From NCBI GenBank assembly GCA_023101725.1, contig JALJCO010003961.1, positions 558,001-622,000 of the forward strand: a stretch of DNA of 64,000 nt. Direction: 5' to 3'. The stretch is from Atherinomorus stipes. Its lineage: Eukaryota; Chordata; Actinopteri; Atheriniformes; Atherinidae. The position numbers and the translations under genes are program-made. Below the pieces are notes generated by a model. The model made no database searches. It saw only the letters and a program-made list of their open reading frames with translations, and was not told the origin of the DNA. How positions within the stretch are numbered: the first letter of the stretch is position 1; every line of letters begins with the position of its first letter. This document shows positions 1-13,002 of this stretch, piece after piece.

Positions 1-2685
1 TGCTACTTTGTATCATCATGGCTGAGCGTGTTTTCATCTTTGTGTCACAGCACTCTTGTTTGACGAGCCAGGACAGAATTACCCCTGAAGTAGCAGTGTT
101 TCCCCTACAACATTTTGTAGCCATTCATGGTTATTACAGGTGTTATTTTAAAAATCCAAATTTGGCATTTTCAAGGTTACATCAGCAGTTTTTCAGCATA
201 CAAGTTTACCTTGTAGCCCTGCTTCTCCCCCGGTTGCTGCATTCTGCATGTTGTGTTCAACAATAAATGCAAGTTTGTTCCAGCATCTGCAAAATTTTGT
301 GTCAGACAAGGTGTGTATAGACAAATACATCAATATTTCATCCTTCTTGCTTCCTCTGATAATGTCCTCTTGGATGTCTTTGTTTAAAGAAAAAAAAAAA
401 ACAAGATGTATGTTTAACAAGGTGACTTCACAATGGTGTTTCAGTCAATATAATTAAGGTGATGTTTTTTTCCCTGATGTCAAAGTTTGCATCACACCAG
501 GTGGTGTCGATGCAATGTCACACAACAGCAAAACGAAGCTGTCAGGAAATCTCTATCTGCTGGTTCATGTTCACAGATGACTTCAATAGATTTTCATGCT
601 GCTGCACCGGGATAACGCCATGAGGCAACACAGTGTCACAGCATTTTATTACCAATCAAATGCATCACATTCAGCAGGTGAAAAAGTCAACATCTGGAAG
701 TTGGAGGTGCTGGGTGCTTCACATATAACTGTCATGCAAAAGAATCGATCCCACTGGTGTTTTCTAAAAAATTCAATATCAAATAAAAGCTCATCTAAAT
801 TTGATTGATGTTCAAAAATTAGAATAAAGTTCTCCAATGCTGCACCGACACAGGAACGTGGTGTGAACTAGAGGCCTGAGGTCCAGACACTGATGAGGGC
901 TTGAAGGAGGAGTTGGGAGGTGGGACGCAGTCTGGAAGAGAAGTTTATAATTAACAGACTGATTGGTTGGGTGAGAGAGGAAGTAGGAAGACGGTTGGAG
1001 CAGAGAGGTGATGTTATAATCAATGCTGAGGGATTGACAGTGTGGGAAGGAAAAGGAATCGCAGAGCTGCTGAGGAAAAGCACAAGAGGCAAGAAAGTAA
1101 GACTGAAATGGATCAAATCTCCCTCATTGAAATTCCCCAATGCTTCATTTACCTTTGAAAAGGCCGTTTTAGCATTCAGCTGCTGTTTTCTTGCACTTCC
1201 ACTCACTGTATATTGCTGTTTTACTCCCTCTGTTAGAAGACAAAACATGACATCCTAATACAATACGTTACTTGGCGTATATGCATTTTTTTGCCATCTT
1301 ACGATTTGGTCTGACATGTTTCCTGCTTTTATCAAATCTTATTGAGGCAATGAGTTGTTGCAGAAATAAAACCAAAGGGAATTTACTACAAAAATTTAGT
1401 TTTTTATTCTTAATTTTCTAATGTAAAAAAAAAAGAAAGAAAGAAAAGCTGGCAACCAATCCACTTGCCGCCTGAAAGGAGCTGGGATAGACTCCAGTCC
1501 CCCCTGTGATTCTTTCTGAAGCCTGTTACATACTAAGCAAGAACAGAGACCTTTTTTCTTGTTCTCAAGGTGGCAAGAACAAGAAAAAGTTAATTTCGCC
1601 CAGTTATTTCAAACTGCATGAGAAACCTTGTCTGCTGCAGGCTGAGGATCTGCACAGTGCAGTGTGTCCGTGTCTCTATACATGTGCTGTGTAGACAGCC
1701 GTACTTCCTCACCACCACCCCAATCCATGCTTTTCCGCATCAACTGTGCCAACCAGTCACACAATTGTTCACAGACGCCACCCAAGGAAGGTGATATGTC
1801 CGAAACAAGCCGCAAGAGCAGAAAGAAGCCATTTGTTCTTGCAGATTGCGCAACAGCTTTGAGTTGGATGAAATCAGTATATATGATGGATGGATGTTGC
1901 AAAAAGTTTGACAAAGTTAATGTAGCCTGGAGAATGAGTTACCTCACAGGACATAATAACTCTGGTAACTGTTTTCACCACCAACACAGTATAAAAGTTC
2001 TGTCCGTATGACACAACAGAAGCTTACGGCACCAATTTTGTCTTACAGTTGTAAAGAATGTGGCAAAAAACCCCAAAGAAATAATTTTAAAAGATACAAA
2101 GGAAAATACGGTAGTGGGCGATAGCCCAGCAGTTCTTCTTTCAACACGTCAAACACCAGAATGAGACAAACTGCTTCTTGCAGTCTCAGACGACGTAGCG
2201 GTCTCCAATCTGCACCAAATGGAGGCCCTCTTATTTTCAGGCAATGGTATCTTTTTAAACCAGAAAACTTTCTGATTAGTGTCCATGCATTTCCAGCTGA
2301 GCATTGAAGTTGTTGAATGCCTCTACAAAATGTCGGCTGAAAAGCAATCAGCACCTGTGAAACTGTCATCTGGTGGCCAAAATGAACAACAACACACCTG
2401 CATGCTTCCTTACATGTAAAAGCAGGAAAAGCAATACAAGTTGTCCAAAATAAATCACAAACTCCATGCATGACAGAACACATTTAAACTTCTGCAGACA
2501 TCAAAAGGACATTTCCTATGCCCATGTGAAAGATTATTTTAAATCATTTGTCAATTGGCTACATTAAAAAGATTATGTAAAGATCGAAAGTAAGATAAAT
2601 AGATTTATACTCATTAGGAGTGCCAGTATTACTCAGGGTTGCAGAAGCAATAAGCCCTTCGAATCCGTGAGTTACCCACTGAGTG
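1..2685. other. Non-coding stretch, no gene seen
   Basis: Open frames here are short, overlap on both strands and show no recognisable domain. The only structure I can name is the weak repeat remnant at 1448-1520. Base composition is AT-rich and typical of fish intergenic or intronic DNA. Confidence 0.6.
1448..1520 (+). repeat. Degenerate dispersed teleost repeat
   Basis: The phrase GAGCTGGGATAGACTCCAG, preceded by a run resembling GGCAACCAATCCACTTGCCGCC, resembles a very common teleost interspersed repeat (the 'agctgggataggctccag' family). A related inverted phrase occurs near 55850-55880. Family membership is from memory; the sequence shows only the short similarity. Confidence 0.4.
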
Positions 2686-3037
2686 CCCACTGAGCCAAAG
2701 ATGTCAATTAGATGTCTCATCTAAGTTTAGACCGAAATTCACCAAACTATAATCGGTTTATTTATTAGCCTGAATCTAGACGTTATAATTTAATTCATCA
2801 TTTTTAAATATTAGCTTAAAAAAACAACAACTGTAGGCTGTATAAATGATGGCCAAATATTGGATCAAAACATTTGGCCAGTCATTGATCAATGTACAGT
2901 GTAGTATAGATTTAGTCTAAGCTTAGACTGCTAAAAACTTTCCTTTTCAGACCAGTGTTAGACCGATTTTAGCCTAGATGTCTAAGGACAATTAGATGTC
3001 TCTTAGACATCTTTTAGACCCAAAAATGCTCAGTGGG
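2686..3037. mobile_element. Palindromic MITE with CCCACTGAG ends
   Basis: The left end reads CCCACTGAGCC and the right end GCTCAGTGGG, an inverted pair. Inside, TTAGACATC/GATGTCTAA-type words recur on both arms (for example AATTAGATGTCTC at about 2706 and again at about 2990). A second CCCACTGAG lies at 2675, perhaps a duplicated end. There is no coding capacity. A non-autonomous DNA transposon is the simplest reading; the superfamily is unclear. Confidence 0.6.
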
Positions 3038-3143
3038 TGGACAGCATGGTTACGGGGTGGGGGACTGCAGTTGAGTTTGATGGACATATCTTCATTCAAT
3101 CATTTAGAACGGGCAGTTCAGGATGATTAGATTGGGTTTTTCA

Positions 3144-3446
3144 AGGGCTGGGAAAAAATATTGATACAATGAATTATCGCAATATTTTCATGTGCAGGTT
3201 TCATTATGATATTTAAAAATGCAATACTGATCTAGTTTACCAATAAAATCTCGTGAGATTTCATTGTTCTCTTAAAAAGATCTCACGAGATTTCATGAAA
3301 ACCCACGAGATTTTGTAATGGAACGACAAAATCTCGTGAGATTTCATTAGTAAAGTAGATAGATACTGCATTTTTAAATATCAATATGATATCAGCAGAT
3401 GAAAATATTGCGATATTTCTGTGTATCGATATTTTTTCCCCGTCCT
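3144..3446. mobile_element. MITE with long inverted repeats
   Basis: The left arm AGGGCTGGGAAAAAATATTG pairs with the right arm CGATATTTTTTCCCCGTCCT, and the inverted similarity continues for about 100 bp (GCAATATTTTCAT / GATGAAAATATTGC). Imperfect flanks GTTTTTCA and GTTTTTTCA could be a target duplication of about 8 bp. The centre carries several ATCTCGTGAGAT palindromes. No coding capacity. Confidence 0.65.
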
Positions 3447-3448
3447 AG

Positions 3449-5464
3449 TTTTTTCAGTCCTGTCCGTTCCACATGTGACTAATTTCTTTTAAATTTTTGT
3501 GTCAGAGTATTCAATTAATCGGGGTGTGAAGGAGATTTTAAGCAACAGTAAAAAAAATGCTCCTGGAAAACATCCTCCCCACCTTTAAGGTCAAGTTTCA
3601 CATTTGAAGCTGAGCCTCTGTAAAACTCGGTGAACGAGTTTCTCATGTGCACTTCAACCTCTCACTGACAGCTTCAGCTCCACAGTCACGTTCCCAAAGC
3701 AAGGAACCAAACCACAGACTCCTGTCACTGCTGTGCCTTTCCCCCACTAAAACAAACACACAAAAAGTCACCTTACCAGTTATATTTTCAATTTTGTCCA
3801 TGACTCTCTAAATGTTTATAATTTTCCATTTGGAAGCTTTGTTTTTGTTTTGGTATATTTAGCCGTCCCTCATCCTGGGCTAGGTGCCCGCTCGAGAGAC
3901 AGTCTCTAATTAGCAAAGTAGAAATACATATTTAGAGCCGTGTGGCTTTGGAGTCTCTCTTTATTTAAATCGCCAGCGAGAACAATGGAGGAAACAATGG
4001 CTGCCTGCAGAAAGGAAGGTTTCCACTGCACCGACTCAGGATACAGGTTGTCAAGTTCCTGTGATTCAGTCCGCTCACTGCAGAGACAAAAAGATTCATT
4101 TTCTCCAGTGACATGGAAAGCATGAGTTGCTCTGGTGCAAAGTCTGGCAACAGTTTTTCATACATCTGTTGCATGAATAATGACTAATCATCTTCACTGA
4201 TTAATTTTTTTGGCTGCTAATCATTAAGACAAGTGCTTGTTTCCCCTAATCATGGCTGACAGGGTGATTTAAGACATAATAATAGACATTTTCTTAACCA
4301 ACCGCTTATGTTTTCTGTGGCTTTGCTGATAAGACAAAGCTGTGTCTTCATAACGATAGATGTTTTAGGTTTGTGTTCTCCGTGGAGACAGGATTGAACA
4401 GGAAGTGTGGGCAAAGTTGAGAGAAATTTCCCTAGACTCCCCCGCTGAGACTTGAAATGAGAAATGAGACTTGAATCCAAGCCTCTACACATCTACGCGT
4501 CTGCGGTTCCTAAATGAGTGGGGCCTGCATCTCTGGCGCACTATAATTTAGGGAATTAATTTGCTTTAATTTTAATTTCTCTGAAAACCGTTGAGCTGCT
4601 GAGCAGTAAATGATACCCCGTATGAGAGCTTAGATTTCACCCTGAAATAAATAAAATGTTGTCAGACAGTACAATGTTTAGGGGGTGATTATGTACCATA
4701 CATCTGATAAAAATACACATAAACATGGGTCTTTCTTTTTTAAGAACCATTACCCCCTCTGTTTTTGCAAAATGAATGAATAAAAATCCCAAAGCACAGA
4801 CATCAAGCTGAGCAGGGCTCTAAATTAACAAAGAAATGTGGGTTGAAATTCATTTTTGGCTGAGAAAAATGAAAACTTACAGACCAGTGTGGCAGATTAT
4901 CAATGAAGCACATCATTTTGGTTATTTGTCCCAGTAGTGCTGCATTCCCCGTGAACACTATTCCACCATGCATCCAGCATCTATTTGGTTTAGTTAGCAT
5001 GCACGGAGTCATGAATGCACTGACTCTCTTCCTATGTTCAAATCAAAACTCAAAACTTGCCTCTTTAAGACAGTTTTCTCTGTGTAATTATATTGTCTTG
5101 TCTTCTGTCCATGACACTCTTATCAATTTTAAATAGTTTTTATTTAGTTTTTTCTTGTGTCCTTGAGTGACCTGAAAGACGCTTTGAAATAAAATTACTT
5201 CCTGAACAAGGTGCTGCTGAATGAGGAGCAAAATTTATATTAAATGACATGTCAAATGAAAAACAGAAATGTGGTAGTTTGTAAAGAATCGGGCTGGTTG
5301 CAAGAGGAGAGGTGAAGAAGAGGAGAATATCAACAACAAAAGAGGAGGAGAGAGAAATTTTAGCAGATGGCCTCAGTCGGTTTTGCAGATTAAACAAAAA
5401 TGGTTGGATATAAAGAGTTAAGGTAGTTTCTTCATTGTGAAAAACTGAGAAGCTCCTGGAGCTC
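3449..5464. other. Non-coding stretch, no gene seen
   Basis: Only short shadow frames. I see no domain, RNA gene or repeat that I can name. Confidence 0.55.
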
Positions 5465-5737
5465 AAGCCCTATAACCTGACTCCGCCAGATGGATTTGCT
5501 CCCGCATATCATCTGCTCCCGCATATCCATCTGGGAATCATCTGTTAGAGTAGTTTTGGGAAGGGCCGAAAATACGGTTAGCTGGTTGGACAAGGCATCT
5601 GTCTATCAACACCTATGTTGGTAATAGAAACTCGCCACATAAGAGCAGAGGCCCAAAGGTGTGGATTGAGCTGGATTTCACTCACAACAGTCTAGCGTTT
5701 ATTTTCAGGGGGAAAACTCTGGATTCTAAGTTTGCTA
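5465..5737 (+). repeat. Partial copy of the TTAA element found at 59.6-61.8 kb
   Basis: 5644-5733 closely matches 61713-61800: shared words include CAACAGTCTAGC and TTTATTTTCAGGGGG. 5472-5490 resembles 59680-59695 (TAACCTGACTC). It therefore looks like an internally deleted or truncated derivative of the same family. The right inverted repeat has diverged and the left one is not visible. Confidence 0.6.
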
Positions 5738-5751
5738 GAGTTCATCTTTAA

Positions 5752-6935
5752 AGGAGCTGTATCATGCTTTTCAAATGTTCCAAAAGTCAAATACAGGCAT
5801 TTATAAGCTAGATATGTTCCCATCGTTACTATAGAAACTAATTTGGTATTAAATATTAGTTTTTCGATGCATCTAATTTCCAACACGGAAGTAAGATGGC
5901 TGACTGTCCTGAACCGCGGAGCTCTCGACCAATTGCAGCATGTTTTACGCCCATTTCATGACGTCGCCCCGGAAGAGACACTTATTCTAAAGGGTCACAG
6001 AATTGTCTGTAGCACCGGCACCGGCAGCTCTCATGTGGATGTTAGTAGTAAACATTGATGGATAATTCCTCCGATCGACGGGATAAAACAGACCAGCCTG
6101 TTATGGAGCTGTATGCGCTCGACCCAGAGTCTGATATGGAGTTTGAAGTACACGCAGTACCACAGAAGTACCACAGAGACCCCTGACAAGTAAGTAAATT
6201 AGCGAACAAATCATAGGCTAACAGTTAGCATTGAGCTGAGAGATGTGTTGACTCACCAGTGTTGTTGTCTGTCCATGCGCGTTTTTATAGTTGGAACTGC
6301 GTCAGGTTTCAGAAGTAATCCCAGAGAAAAAAACACTTTACTGCCCGAGATTCATGAAGTTGTCAGGAGTGAAGTTCACACACAAAGTTGAGGTTTTTTC
6401 TGCTCCTGAAGTTTTAATCCAACCACTTCTGGCAAGTCGATTCATCCAGTAGGTACAACAAATACACTCCCACGCTGAACATAACCACGCTGAACGTAAC
6501 TGCATTTTCCCCAACTTGCTGTCCTCTAGAGCTTAAAAAAAAAAGAAAAAAAAAAGGAAGAAAATTCTCCTGAACTCTGGAGCAAACGTCTGTTAGCTGA
6601 TGGCTGCTTGTCTCTGAGGAAATCTTCCTGCAGGTGTTAGTTTCTTCCTCAGAGAGTGTGGATAGGATTCTCTGAGTTTCTGTTCAACACAGGGCGTCTT
6701 GCTACGATACTGAGCGTGCGCATTTGGACTTTCGTGATTGGTGCCACGTTCATACGTAACGGGGTGGGTAGTCAGCCGTTTGCAGGGAGGTAGCGCTTGG
6801 TTTAAATATTCATGTAGATTACTCAAATATGCATGAATGAAGAAAAATAACGATTTAAATCATTTCTTGATAAGGAAATAACACACTGACATGCTGAAAA
6901 GCTCTTAAAAGTCCATTTTTCATGATAGGGCTCCT
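5752..6935. mobile_element. TTAA-flanked DNA transposon, non-autonomous
   Basis: TTAA lies at 5748-5751 and 6936-6939. The terminal inverted repeat is AGGAGCTGTATCATG on the left and CATGATAGGGCTCCT on the right. A TTAA target is a hallmark of piggyBac and Kolobok superfamilies (family knowledge). The interior (about 5890-6190) is CpG-richer and has exon-like open segments, including a 71-codon frame, but no transposase domain that I recognise. Confidence 0.75.
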
Positions 6936-7243
6936 TTAAGTTTAAAAGTAAGTTTTTGACAAAATCAAACATGGTGACAGTGGATGAGATCACCATGATG
7001 TTCAATCTCAGAAAAAGAGATGAGAAGAGCCAGTGCAGACGGGGGTGGTCTGTGCAGACATTACATATGTTGCAGCTTTTTATTTGTTGTTCCTTTCACT
7101 GGTTGCACATCAGTTATCCAGCTCAACACCCTCCCAACACTTTCTGGTGTTGTTACTAGCTCTCTGAAAACTCTGTACTTCTCTTAACCGTAGAGCATAA
7201 ATGAGCATGAACTATGCTTGGTTTTATTATATTTCATTATTAA

Positions 7244-7698
7244 AGGGACTTGAGGCAAGATTAAGAAACGAAACTCGCAACTGCCGCAACTGCCGCCTCA
7301 GGTAACTGCAGCCACGAGCCAAGCCGTCACGGGAGCGTGCACAAGCTGAAGCTGTAATGTTGTTTACTACGCTTTTTCTTCGTAGTTACACTTTTTAGTG
7401 TCTTTCAGTTGATCTGGATCGTTTGCTGACAGCAGAAGAATCCATAACTATCGCTTTCAGTGTTTGAACTTACCGCGACCGTCTTCTTCCTGTATCAAAA
7501 CTGCGGATGTAGCGTCATTTGACGTCACGTCCGCAGGGCAGCGCGGGAAATTCGGACACCAAATTGCAGTGCATTTCGCAGCACACAGCCTGTTTAAGGC
7601 AACGGAGAGAAACATGGGTGGAAACGTTCTTTTTGGTATTTAGCGCTTTATCGCCCATTAGTATGAAAAAAAAATGGACATGCATGTTCCTAGTCCCT
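7244..7698. mobile_element. TTAA-flanked MITE
   Basis: TTAA occurs at 7240-7243 and 7699-7702, with inverted ends AGGGACT and AGTCCCT. The interior is GC-richer than its flanks (CACGTCCGCAGGGCAGCG near 7530). The inverted repeat is short, so the call rests on the combination of TTAA, mirrored ends and composition. Confidence 0.6.
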
Positions 7699-7702
7699 TT
7701 AA

Positions 7703-9900
7703 TAAATCTGGATTACATGATAAGCCTTGTGCCATTTGTTTTTTTAATACTTATAACTAATTTTTATTTCTTTTATATTGATGCTACATATGGTACATAT
7801 AGTGTATTTTTAGGTTTTTGGCTAAAAAAGAAAAAAAAAAGTTTTTTTCCGAATCATTTGATGTTTAACTTTTCTTTTATTTCCACCTCACTATTATCAG
7901 GCTGGAACTTGCATTAAGAATCACATTATCACTTACAATTTGAAATATGCTCGATATGCACATTTACAACACGTTTCGTCCTTCAAAAATCCTGGTCTGT
8001 GTGGGGAAAGATATACATATGTTTTTGTCCATCCATCATTTCTAGATGAAAGTATTAAAACTGAAACATTTCATGTATGTCTCCCAGTCACTTGGCAAAT
8101 GGACCCGTGCACCAGATGTGTTGGAGTAAACATACTAGTAATTTGGCAAAACCTCACTCTGATCTCCTTTCAAAGGTGGTACAGATACACCCTCTTTCTG
8201 AACGTGAGCCCAGCCACTGACCATCCCTACACCCAAGGCAAATATTTGGGAAAATAGCTCCAAATTCTGTCTCACACACGTGTGTATCACATTTGTCAAC
8301 CCATACCCCCGTCTGTAGCATTTTGACCATGTTGTTTGCTGCGAGCTAAAGGCCCACAGACTCATTCACCATATTAATTGACGTATTTATCACCGCCAGC
8401 AATACCAGGGTAAAGATACATAAAACTGTGTAGTTTATGGCTAAAATTATGCATCTACACATGGGCAGATATGCTTGTATGAATTCTTTTTTGCAGGATT
8501 TAAAAGCCAAAACTGTGCAACCACACAATGCTCTTCTATGAATGTCACTGATCATGAAATGTGCACTTGCTGGAACCTGATTTCCACAATCCTGCTTCAT
8601 GTGAAATGAATCCACAGCCTGTAGGCAACAATATGTGGAGCGAGGATCAGGGGAGATATAGATCACAGCACATTTTCTGTCTTTGTTTAGACCCCATTAT
8701 AGAATACTGTTAAACTATTTTGTGGCAGAAAATCAGAAGTCTGAAAATAAACACTTTTTCAGCAGCCAATACCTAGATCTTCCACCGTAAAACCAAACAA
8801 CCAACATCCATGTCTGCAGTTGTGTAGATGATCAACAATTGAAGTAAAATGTGAAAATGAACAGAGAAACCATGGTTACATCACTGTAAAAACTAGTACA
8901 CATGGTCTGAAGGATGAATTAGGTGCACTGCACACATACTCTAACACTTTTTTTTTAACACCAGTCTTTGAGGAGGTAAAGGTATACACATGGGTTTTTT
9001 ATGAGTTAAGAAGTCATGGTGTAGCCCATGCCTGCTAATAAAGAGGGGCCTCCAGTATGAAGCTGGAGTTGAACTTCCAGGACTTCATTCTATTGTCTGG
9101 GCCTGGAAGGGCAGCAAGTCGTAGCTTGCAGTTAAGGGCCTTGCATTTGACTTAACTCTGTCTTAACTCCTAAAGTTTGTTATTTTGTTTGAGTTTTAAC
9201 CATTTCTCTACATAATTTTGCACAGCTACTCAGCAAATGAGGACATTTATCGTACTGAAATGATCAGTTTCCGCTTTTATTTCATAACCCAGCCAAACCT
9301 TACTTAGGGTACATTCTTTTGAACGGTAGTGTAAAATTTCCTCTTGAAATTTGACAACCGAGTCATCTTGAAACTTGATACTGGTTGTGTTAATGCCACA
9401 CAGGAGAAGAAAATATTCACATACAACTGATAACTCAAGTTACATGTGCCTGCATGTGATGTTGTAACACTTACTGCTTCTGTTTCAAACTGTTTTCATA
9501 AATAAAACTTATGAAATTAAATTATTCTTTTCTTTGCTGCAAAGTAATGGCTTTTCTTACCAATTTTATTGAACAAATGGTAATTCTGCTGTGTAAGAGT
9601 TGTTTTACACCAGTGTTGGACATGAAATTAAATCATTTGGGTCCAAAATGAGGACAGAAGACGTAGAACATGAAATGCACATACAAGCATGTCCAGGTTT
9701 TCCACTGTGGGAATTACTTATAGTTTTAGTGATACTTTGTGTTTCCTTTGACCGAGATGCCACAGATGCCTATGTATGTTTCAGGACTTATACAGCTAAC
9801 TGAGAGCATCTTGTTTGGTCTTTAAGATCAAACTTAACACCAGGAAAAGTAGAGCTTGTATGTTGAAAACTACATCAGGGCCACTCAGTTCAGTTCTACT
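7703..9900. other. Non-coding stretch, no gene seen
   Basis: Short overlapping frames only. No domain, RNA gene or named repeat was recognised. Confidence 0.55.
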
Positions 9901-10054
9901 CAGGCTGCAGCCCTGCAGGTTTTCAATGTCTCCTTACTCCGACACACCTGATTCAAATTAAATGGATCGAACAGCCTAGGTTCTAAATAACAATTCATTC
10001 GAGTCAGGTGTGTTGGAGCAGGGATACATTGAAAACCTGCAGGACTGCAGCCCA
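9901..10054. mobile_element. hAT-type MITE fragment
   Basis: Inverted halves CTGCAGCCCTGCAGGTTTTC and GAAAACCTGCAGGACTGCAG surround the words CACACCTGATTCAAAT and GAGTCAGGTGTGTTGGAGCA. This pattern recurs at 10865-11450, 15361-15578 and 40291-40505. The extreme ends seen in the other copies are missing here. Confidence 0.65.
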
Positions 10055-10240
10055 CGTACAAAGAGAGCAGCCCCGCTGTATAAAGAAGATGAAAGAATGT
10101 AAAATTATGTCAAACAACGCCTTCCAAGCAATACTTGCTGTGTTTCCTCCAAAATGGTAAGAAACACAACCCAGTCTTGTCATCACATTATCAAGAAACT
10201 TCCTCATAAAAACAATCTAGCAACAAACTGACAGTATGGA

Positions 10241-10260
10241 ACACACACACACACACACAC
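10241..10260. repeat. (AC)10 microsatellite
   Basis: Uninterrupted AC dinucleotides. Confidence 0.95.
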
Positions 10261-10864
10261 ATTCAAATGTCAGCCCTTTATCTCAAATAAAGCTGCTTCA
10301 TCTCAAACATGCAGCAGCTTTGTTTATGCTGTCATGACAGCACAGATTTTAAGTTCTCTGGTTTCCGATTTTGTGGAGAGCAAATGTTTCCTGGAATGAA
10401 TGAGATCATATGAATTACATTATGTAAATTCTTTGTTCTTTGTTTCATGGATGTTTAACACAGATTGCACACATGTGATGATGGACATTTTCATGTGGAT
10501 ATATATCCATGTGACTGCAATGTGTATTTTAAGACAGATGAAGGTTTAAAATCCTGAAGTGCAGACATGCACGTGTATTTAATTATTGCATTCTTCATGT
10601 TCTATGGATCAATATAACACAGGAAAGACAACATTAAAGAAAGATGTTTCTGTGTTTCTTTGAGCGTTTTCCATTTGCTACATTTGCTAATGATCTTAGT
10701 TCTCAGAAACTAAATCCGGTTTCCCGCTGAATTTAACGGTTTCACATGGGTTTAAAATAAAAGATTTTGTATTTGCCGCAGGTATCTGCAGCTGGTTGCG
10801 CACAATGCACCCATGAGGGAACAGGTACATTTGGCTGTGTGTTTTTCTAGCTTGTTCTACAGAC

Positions 10865-11450
10865 CAGAGGTGTCCAACGTTGGTCCTTAAGGGCCTCTGT
10901 CCTGCAGACAGGATGTTTCCTGCTGCACCTGAACCAGATTAATTGGTTGACATCAAAGACTGTAAAAAAAGAAAAAAAAATGGACATAGTATTTAGTCAC
11001 ATCTGCAGAGCTTAAAGTGAAGCCAGTTGTGCGTTTCCTATACCGTTGCCATCTCGCCATGTCACGTGTGTTGTCACTCCCAGAAAATACCAGAATGGGT
11101 AAAGACAGGGCCGCTCTGAGCCGCGGGGCAAACGATTGACTGCCAAGCTAAATGCTAACTGAGCTCATCCAAAGTGAACAAGAACGAATGAAGATAGGCG
11201 GTTTAAAGGTAAGGCACGCTCAAACATTCTGTTAACCAGCTAAAAACCACCATTGTGCAGCTCTGTTACAGGCTGAGGCTTCCTGGGAACAAGCAGGGAG
11301 ATACTGGAACTATTAGCCTCCATGCTTGTGAAGCACCTATCAACAAGCTGTTAAGGGGGGTCATTTAGTTTGAGTCAGGTGTGTTGGAACAGGGAGACAT
11401 CTAAAACCTACAGGACTGCAGTCCTCGAGGACCAGAGCTGGACACGCCTG
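10865..11450. mobile_element. hAT-type MITE split by an unidentified insert
   Basis: The left end CAGAGGTGTCCAACGTTGG pairs with the right end CCAGAGCTGGACACGCCTG. The flanking 8-mers CTACAGAC (10857-10864) and CTATAGAC (11451-11458) match at 7 of 8 positions, as expected for a hAT target duplication. Other copies in this window are about 215 bp, so roughly 390 bp (about 10960-11355) is extra sequence, consistent with a nested insertion of unknown type. Confidence 0.75.
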
Positions 11451-11469
11451 CTATAGACTTTATGTAGTC

Positions 11470-12476
11470 AGTCTGATCGTATATGGTTTCCCTTTTTGGG
11501 GGTAATATTGGATGATGGTCTGACATGGAAAGCCCATATTGCCTATGTGAGAAAAAAAGATGTCTAAGAGTATTTTTTATTTTAAATAAGGTAAAGTGTC
11601 TATTGGATTATTTTGCCATACATCAGTTATTGTGCAGAAGTTTGGGGTAACACATATAAGAGCAACACAAAGCCATTGTATCTTCTACAAAAGAGAGCTA
11701 TTAGGATCGTTCAAAAAGTTGATTATCGTGAACATACTAACACATTATTTATTAATTCTGGATTATTGAAATGGCAGGAGCTAGTTAATTTACAGATATT
11801 GATTGTTATGTTTAAGGCCAAAAGTGAGGCACTGCCATTTAAATTGCAAAGAATGTTTGCTTTCAACTTAGAGAATGAAGGGTATAGAAGGAAAGGGTAT
11901 TTCAAGCAGCAGTGTGTACGGACAACTCTAAAGCAAATGAGTGTATCAGTTGTGGGTGTCACACTTTGGAACTCCCTTTATAATGAATTGAAGGACTGTA
12001 AAAACAGTACAACTGAAAAAAAGTATACAAAAATAGAACAATAAGATTATATAAACAGTCATAAATGTAATTCTGCTTCATATTGTTTTGTAGCTTGTGA
12101 CATAATTATCTGTTTTCCTCATAATAGTTTTAAATAACTTTGTCCGATATACATTTTCGTATATTTTGTTTGCTTGCATTTCTCAGCTGTGGAGATCTTG
12201 CATTTGGTTTTGTATCCATTCATTTATTCATTCATTTTGTATTTCTTTGTGTTATTTTGGAGATAGTGTCTGGCTTGTCTGTTAGGATATCATAGCTAGT
12301 TGTGTGTGTGATTATTAAGATTATTTGTTGTCAAAAGGGGGCAGGAAATATAAGATTTCCTTCATCCTGCTCCTTTTCGAGCATGGGCATGTAAATTTTG
12401 TTTTTTCCATTTCGCAAATATTGAATGTTAATGGAATGCAAATCCATGAACGAAATAAATGAAATAAACAAACAAA
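11470..12476 (+). pseudogene. Decayed non-LTR retrotransposon, RT C-terminal part and 3' end
   Basis: From about 11490 the plus strand encodes a FLGVILDDGLTW-like segment, broken by a frameshift near 11550-11580. A 143-codon frame follows (11613-12044) with CAEVWGNTY, LLQKRAIRIVQK and GVTLWNSLYNELK. These motifs are typical of the region after the palm in LINE reverse transcriptases of the jockey/CR1-like group (family knowledge). The 3' end has AAATAAATGAAATAAACAAA. The endonuclease and RT palm are absent, so this is a 5'-truncated dead copy. Confidence 0.75.
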
Positions 12477-12584
12477 TATGTGGTCAAAACTCCCTCCTCT
12501 GCGGCCTTATTGGCCTTTAGCTTTGCTCTCGGTTTGAATTTCCCATCATGGAAGAATTCTCCATGAATGTGAAACACCGATTAA

Positions 12585-12998
12585 AGGGGAAATTCTTTCT
12601 TTTTCAACCTGCACCTATTTTCTAGCATGAAATACGTTCATTTACTCACCCAGTTACGTGCTATGGTGTTGCATAACAGTGACATCATCAAAGCCGCCGC
12701 AGTAAAAATGCCTGTGAATAAGGACGGATCATGACAAAAAAAGCCACTTCGAGCTCACAGGGGGTCTGACTAATGTTTTGTAACAAAACATTAGTGAAAT
12801 TAAGGAGTTTGTGGCAGATAATCCCTTATTTAGAGGCAGGTTGTCGCATCACTTACATTATATTGGACATACGCTGATCTCGAGTGGATCTAATTATCTC
12901 CAGAAGGAATTCAAGTTGCACCAAAATTGCCTGGGTGAGTAAATGAATGTATTTCATGTTAGAAAATAGGTCCAGGTTGAAAAAAATGAATTTCCCCT
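12585..12998. mobile_element. TTAA-flanked MITE with long inverted repeats
   Basis: TTAA lies at 12581-12584 and 12999-13002. The left arm AGGGGAAATTC pairs with GAATTTCCCCT on the right, and the inverted match continues for about 85 bp (CTAGCATGAAATACGTTCAT versus ATGAATGTATTTCATGTTAG). No coding capacity. Confidence 0.85.
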
Positions 12999-13002
12999 TT
13001 AA

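Noticed and set aside
4250..4492. Minus-strand 80-codon ORF and similar frames across 1-18 kb
   Set aside because: Overlapping frames on both strands, no domains, no splice or start context; expected by chance in this length.
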